This document shows, piece after piece, positions 3,964 through 5,516 of a stretch of DNA of 5,516 bases. The notes under the pieces are model-generated. The model made no database searches. It was given only the letters and a program-made list of their open reading frames with translations, and had not been told where the DNA came from. Each line of letters opens with the position of its first letter. Within the stretch, counting starts at the first letter, position 1. This DNA comes from Syntrophaceae bacterium UBA1062 (GTDB lineage Bacteria > Desulfobacterota > Desulfomonilia > UBA1062). A program made the position numbers and the translations under genes. The DNA is taken from positions 1-5,516 of the forward strand of contig DCDF01000064.1 of assembly GCA_002316295.1 (NCBI GenBank). Reading direction: 5' to 3'.

Positions 3964-5516
3964 CTACTCCCGATACATTTCCTCGATGATGTCGCTGTAA
4001 TTGGCCATGACCACCTTGCGCTTCACCTTGAGTGTGGGGGTGAGCTCTCCGCTCTCCTGGCTGAACGGGCGGTGAATCAGGGTAAATCGCTTTATCTGCT
4101 CGACACGGCCCAGCGATCGGTTCTGCTCGTCGACCACCTCGCTGAACTTTCCGACCACCTCGGGGTTGGCGATGAGCTTTTCGGGGTCGGTCTCGGTTAT
4201 GCCCTTCGATTGGGCCCACCTGGTCAGCTCGGAGAAGCAGGGCACGATGAGGGCCACCAGGTATTTTCTCTTGTCGCCGACCACCGCGATCTGCTCGATG
4301 AGAGGGTGGACGGCGAACATACCCTCGATGACTTGCGGGGCGACATTCTTGCCTCCGGCGGTGATGATGATATCCTTCTTCCGGTCGGTTATGGTCAGGT
4401 ACCCGTCCTGGTCGATTGTGCCAATGTCGCCCGTGTAGAACCATCCGTCCTTCGTGATCACCTTGGCCGTTTCCTCAGGCCGGTTGTAGTATCCCTTCAT
4501 GACCTGAGGCCCGCGGACCATGATCTCGCCGTCCTCGGCTATCCGGCACTCGGTGCGGGGAATCGGCGGGCCGCAGGTGCCCAGCTTGATCGGCGTGATA
4601 TGTTTCAGGCTGTTCAGGTGCGTCATTGGAGAGGTCTCTGTGAGCCCGTAGCCCACATGCACTTCCACGCCGATGATCTGGAAAAACGCATTGATCTCGT
4701 TGGAAAGGGGAGCTCCGCCGATCCCGAGGGAGATTATGCGATCGAGCCCCAGGGCCTTTCTGAGCTTCGAGTAGATGAGCTTGTCGAATGCCCGGTAGAC
4801 CCAGCCCAAGGGGAAGGGTATGGGCCTGTTGGAAAGAATGTAGGGCAGCGCGGCGTTCCCTGCGTTCATGGCGGCCTTGAACAGCGCCTTCTTGGAGCCG
4901 GGCGCCTTTTCCAGCTGCCCCATGACCCCCTCGTAGATCTTTTCCAGCACACGCGGCACATATAAGCCCAGCACGGGCCTGATGTCCTTGAGGTCTTCGA
5001 TGAGGGTGTCCGACCCTTTCGTGTAGGCGATGGTGCCCCCCTCCTTCATCATGGAGTTGTAGCCCACAGTGCGCTCGAGTGCGTGGGAGAGCGGCAGGAG
5101 CGACACGCAGGTCCCCCTCTCCGGGAACGGGTGATGCTCGGTGAACTGCATGACGTTGGACACCATGTTTGAATGGGTCAGCATAGCGCCCTTGGGATTG
5201 CCTGTGGTGCCCGAGGTGTAGATCAGGGTCGCTGTCTCTTCGACGTCGATCCCCCTGATGCGGCGGTCGATCTCATCGAGAGCGAGGTTTTCCCCGCCGA
5301 TCCTGATGGCGTCGGAAAAATTGACCACCAAGGGGTCATCGTAGCCGATGTCGTCGAAGACGATGATCTCCTGGAGGCTTCCGAGGCGATCCTTTTCCCC
5401 GAGCAGGTTGTCGACCTGGAATTTCCCTGCGCACATGCATATCTTTGATCCGGAATCGGTCAGGATATACTCGGCCTCAGGGCCGGAGTTCGTCGGATAC
5501 ACGGTCACGTTGGCAG
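3964..5516 (-). CDS. Long-chain acyl-CoA synthetase, 5' end cut off
   Basis: AMP-forming fatty acid-CoA ligase of the FAA1/FadD type. It activates a fatty acid with ATP to an acyl-adenylate and then transfers it to CoA, usually at the inner face of the membrane. About 517 residues are visible; relatives have roughly 600, so the start lies beyond the window. The frame is open through position 5516, and the GTG at 5506-5508 is internal to the conserved V-YPTNS strand. Counting from that GTG, visible motifs are the phosphate loop YTSGTTGNPKG at 97-107, LPLSHALER near 138-146, GIGGAPLS at 262-269, YGLTETSP at 287-294, GWFYTGDIG at 355-363, the hinge DRKKD at 375-379 with GGKN following, and the C-terminal LTPTLKVKRK, whose Lys494 fits the catalytic lysine. 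The stop is TAG. Substrate chain length and whether it serves degradation or lipid synthesis cannot be read from the sequence. Confidence 0.93.
   Translation of the reverse strand, partial: ANVTVYPTNSGPEAEYILTDSGSKICMCAGKFQVDNLLGEKDRLGSLQEIIVFDDIGYDDPLVVNFSDAIRIGGENLALDEIDRRIRGIDVEETATLIYTSGTTGNPKGAMLTHSNMVSNVMQFTEHHPFPERGTCVSLLPLSHALERTVGYNSMMKEGGTIAYTKGSDTLIEDLKDIRPVLGLYVPRVLEKIYEGVMGQLEKAPGSKKALFKAAMNAGNAALPYILSNRPIPFPLGWVYRAFDKLIYSKLRKALGLDRIISLGIGGAPLSNEINAFFQIIGVEVHVGYGLTETSPMTHLNSLKHITPIKLGTCGPPIPRTECRIAEDGEIMVRGPQVMKGYYNRPEETAKVITKDGWFYTGDIGTIDQDGYLTITDRKKDIIITAGGKNVAPQVIEGMFAVHPLIEQIAVVGDKRKYLVALIVPCFSELTRWAQSKGITETDPEKLIANPEVVGKFSEVVDEQNRSLGRVEQIKRFTLIHRPFSQESGELTPTLKVKRKVVMANYSDIIEEMYRE

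Noticed and set aside
3648..3989. 113-codon plus-strand frame across the same gap
   Set aside because: Both ends are antisense to real genes and there is no ribosome binding site or family resemblance.
4072..4965. 297-codon open frame on the plus strand
   Set aside because: It lies wholly antisense to the acyl-CoA synthetase, whose motifs are clear. GC-rich codon use commonly leaves such mirror frames open.
1..5516. A defence, toxin or mobile system
   Set aside because: No transposase, integrase, nuclease-helicase pair, toxin-antitoxin pair or tRNA target was seen; every sizeable gene belongs to a housekeeping or small conserved family.

Overview
This is a GC-rich bacterial window (near 60 % by eye). 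All six supportable genes lie on the minus strand, so reading in transcription order runs from high to low coordinates. The order is: a 5'-truncated long-chain acyl-CoA synthetase (5516-3964), a 305-base gap, an RNase D-type exonuclease (3658-2726), a one-repeat DUF1456 protein (2729-2475), a DUF2007/zinc-ribbon protein (2395-2075), PurC (1891-1058) and an AqpZ-type aquaporin (822-109). The mix of a FAA1-type acyl-CoA ligase, RNase D, DUF2007-zinc ribbon and unclustered purC would fit a Desulfobacterota/Syntrophobacterales-like or related Gram-negative genome. That placement is an impression from protein style, not a measured assignment.

Transcription units. The RNase D and DUF1456 genes overlap by ATGA and are almost certainly translationally coupled; the DUF2007 gene follows after 79 bases with no evident terminator and may belong to the same unit. 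purC has its own good sigma70-like promoter (TTGCCT-17-TATAAG), a strong Shine-Dalgarno before a GTG start, and a textbook intrinsic terminator 36 bases after its stop. aqpZ begins a new unit right after that terminator, with a likely promoter TTTACA-16-TATATT, a leader of about 120 bases and a strong AAAGGAG ribosome binding site.

Functionally these are housekeeping genes: fatty acid activation, RNA 3' processing, a purine biosynthesis step and water permeation, plus two small proteins of unknown role. They do not form one pathway. I found no CRISPR array, tRNA, rRNA, insertion sequence, phage gene, toxin-antitoxin pair or defence system, and no evidence of a new multi-gene system.

The parts most worth a second look are the coupled RNase D / single-repeat DUF1456 pair, an 8-base inverted repeat whose inner copy covers the only Shine-Dalgarno-like bases of the RNase D gene, the repeat-rich 305-base gap upstream of it, and the unusual cysteine-containing C-terminus of PurC.
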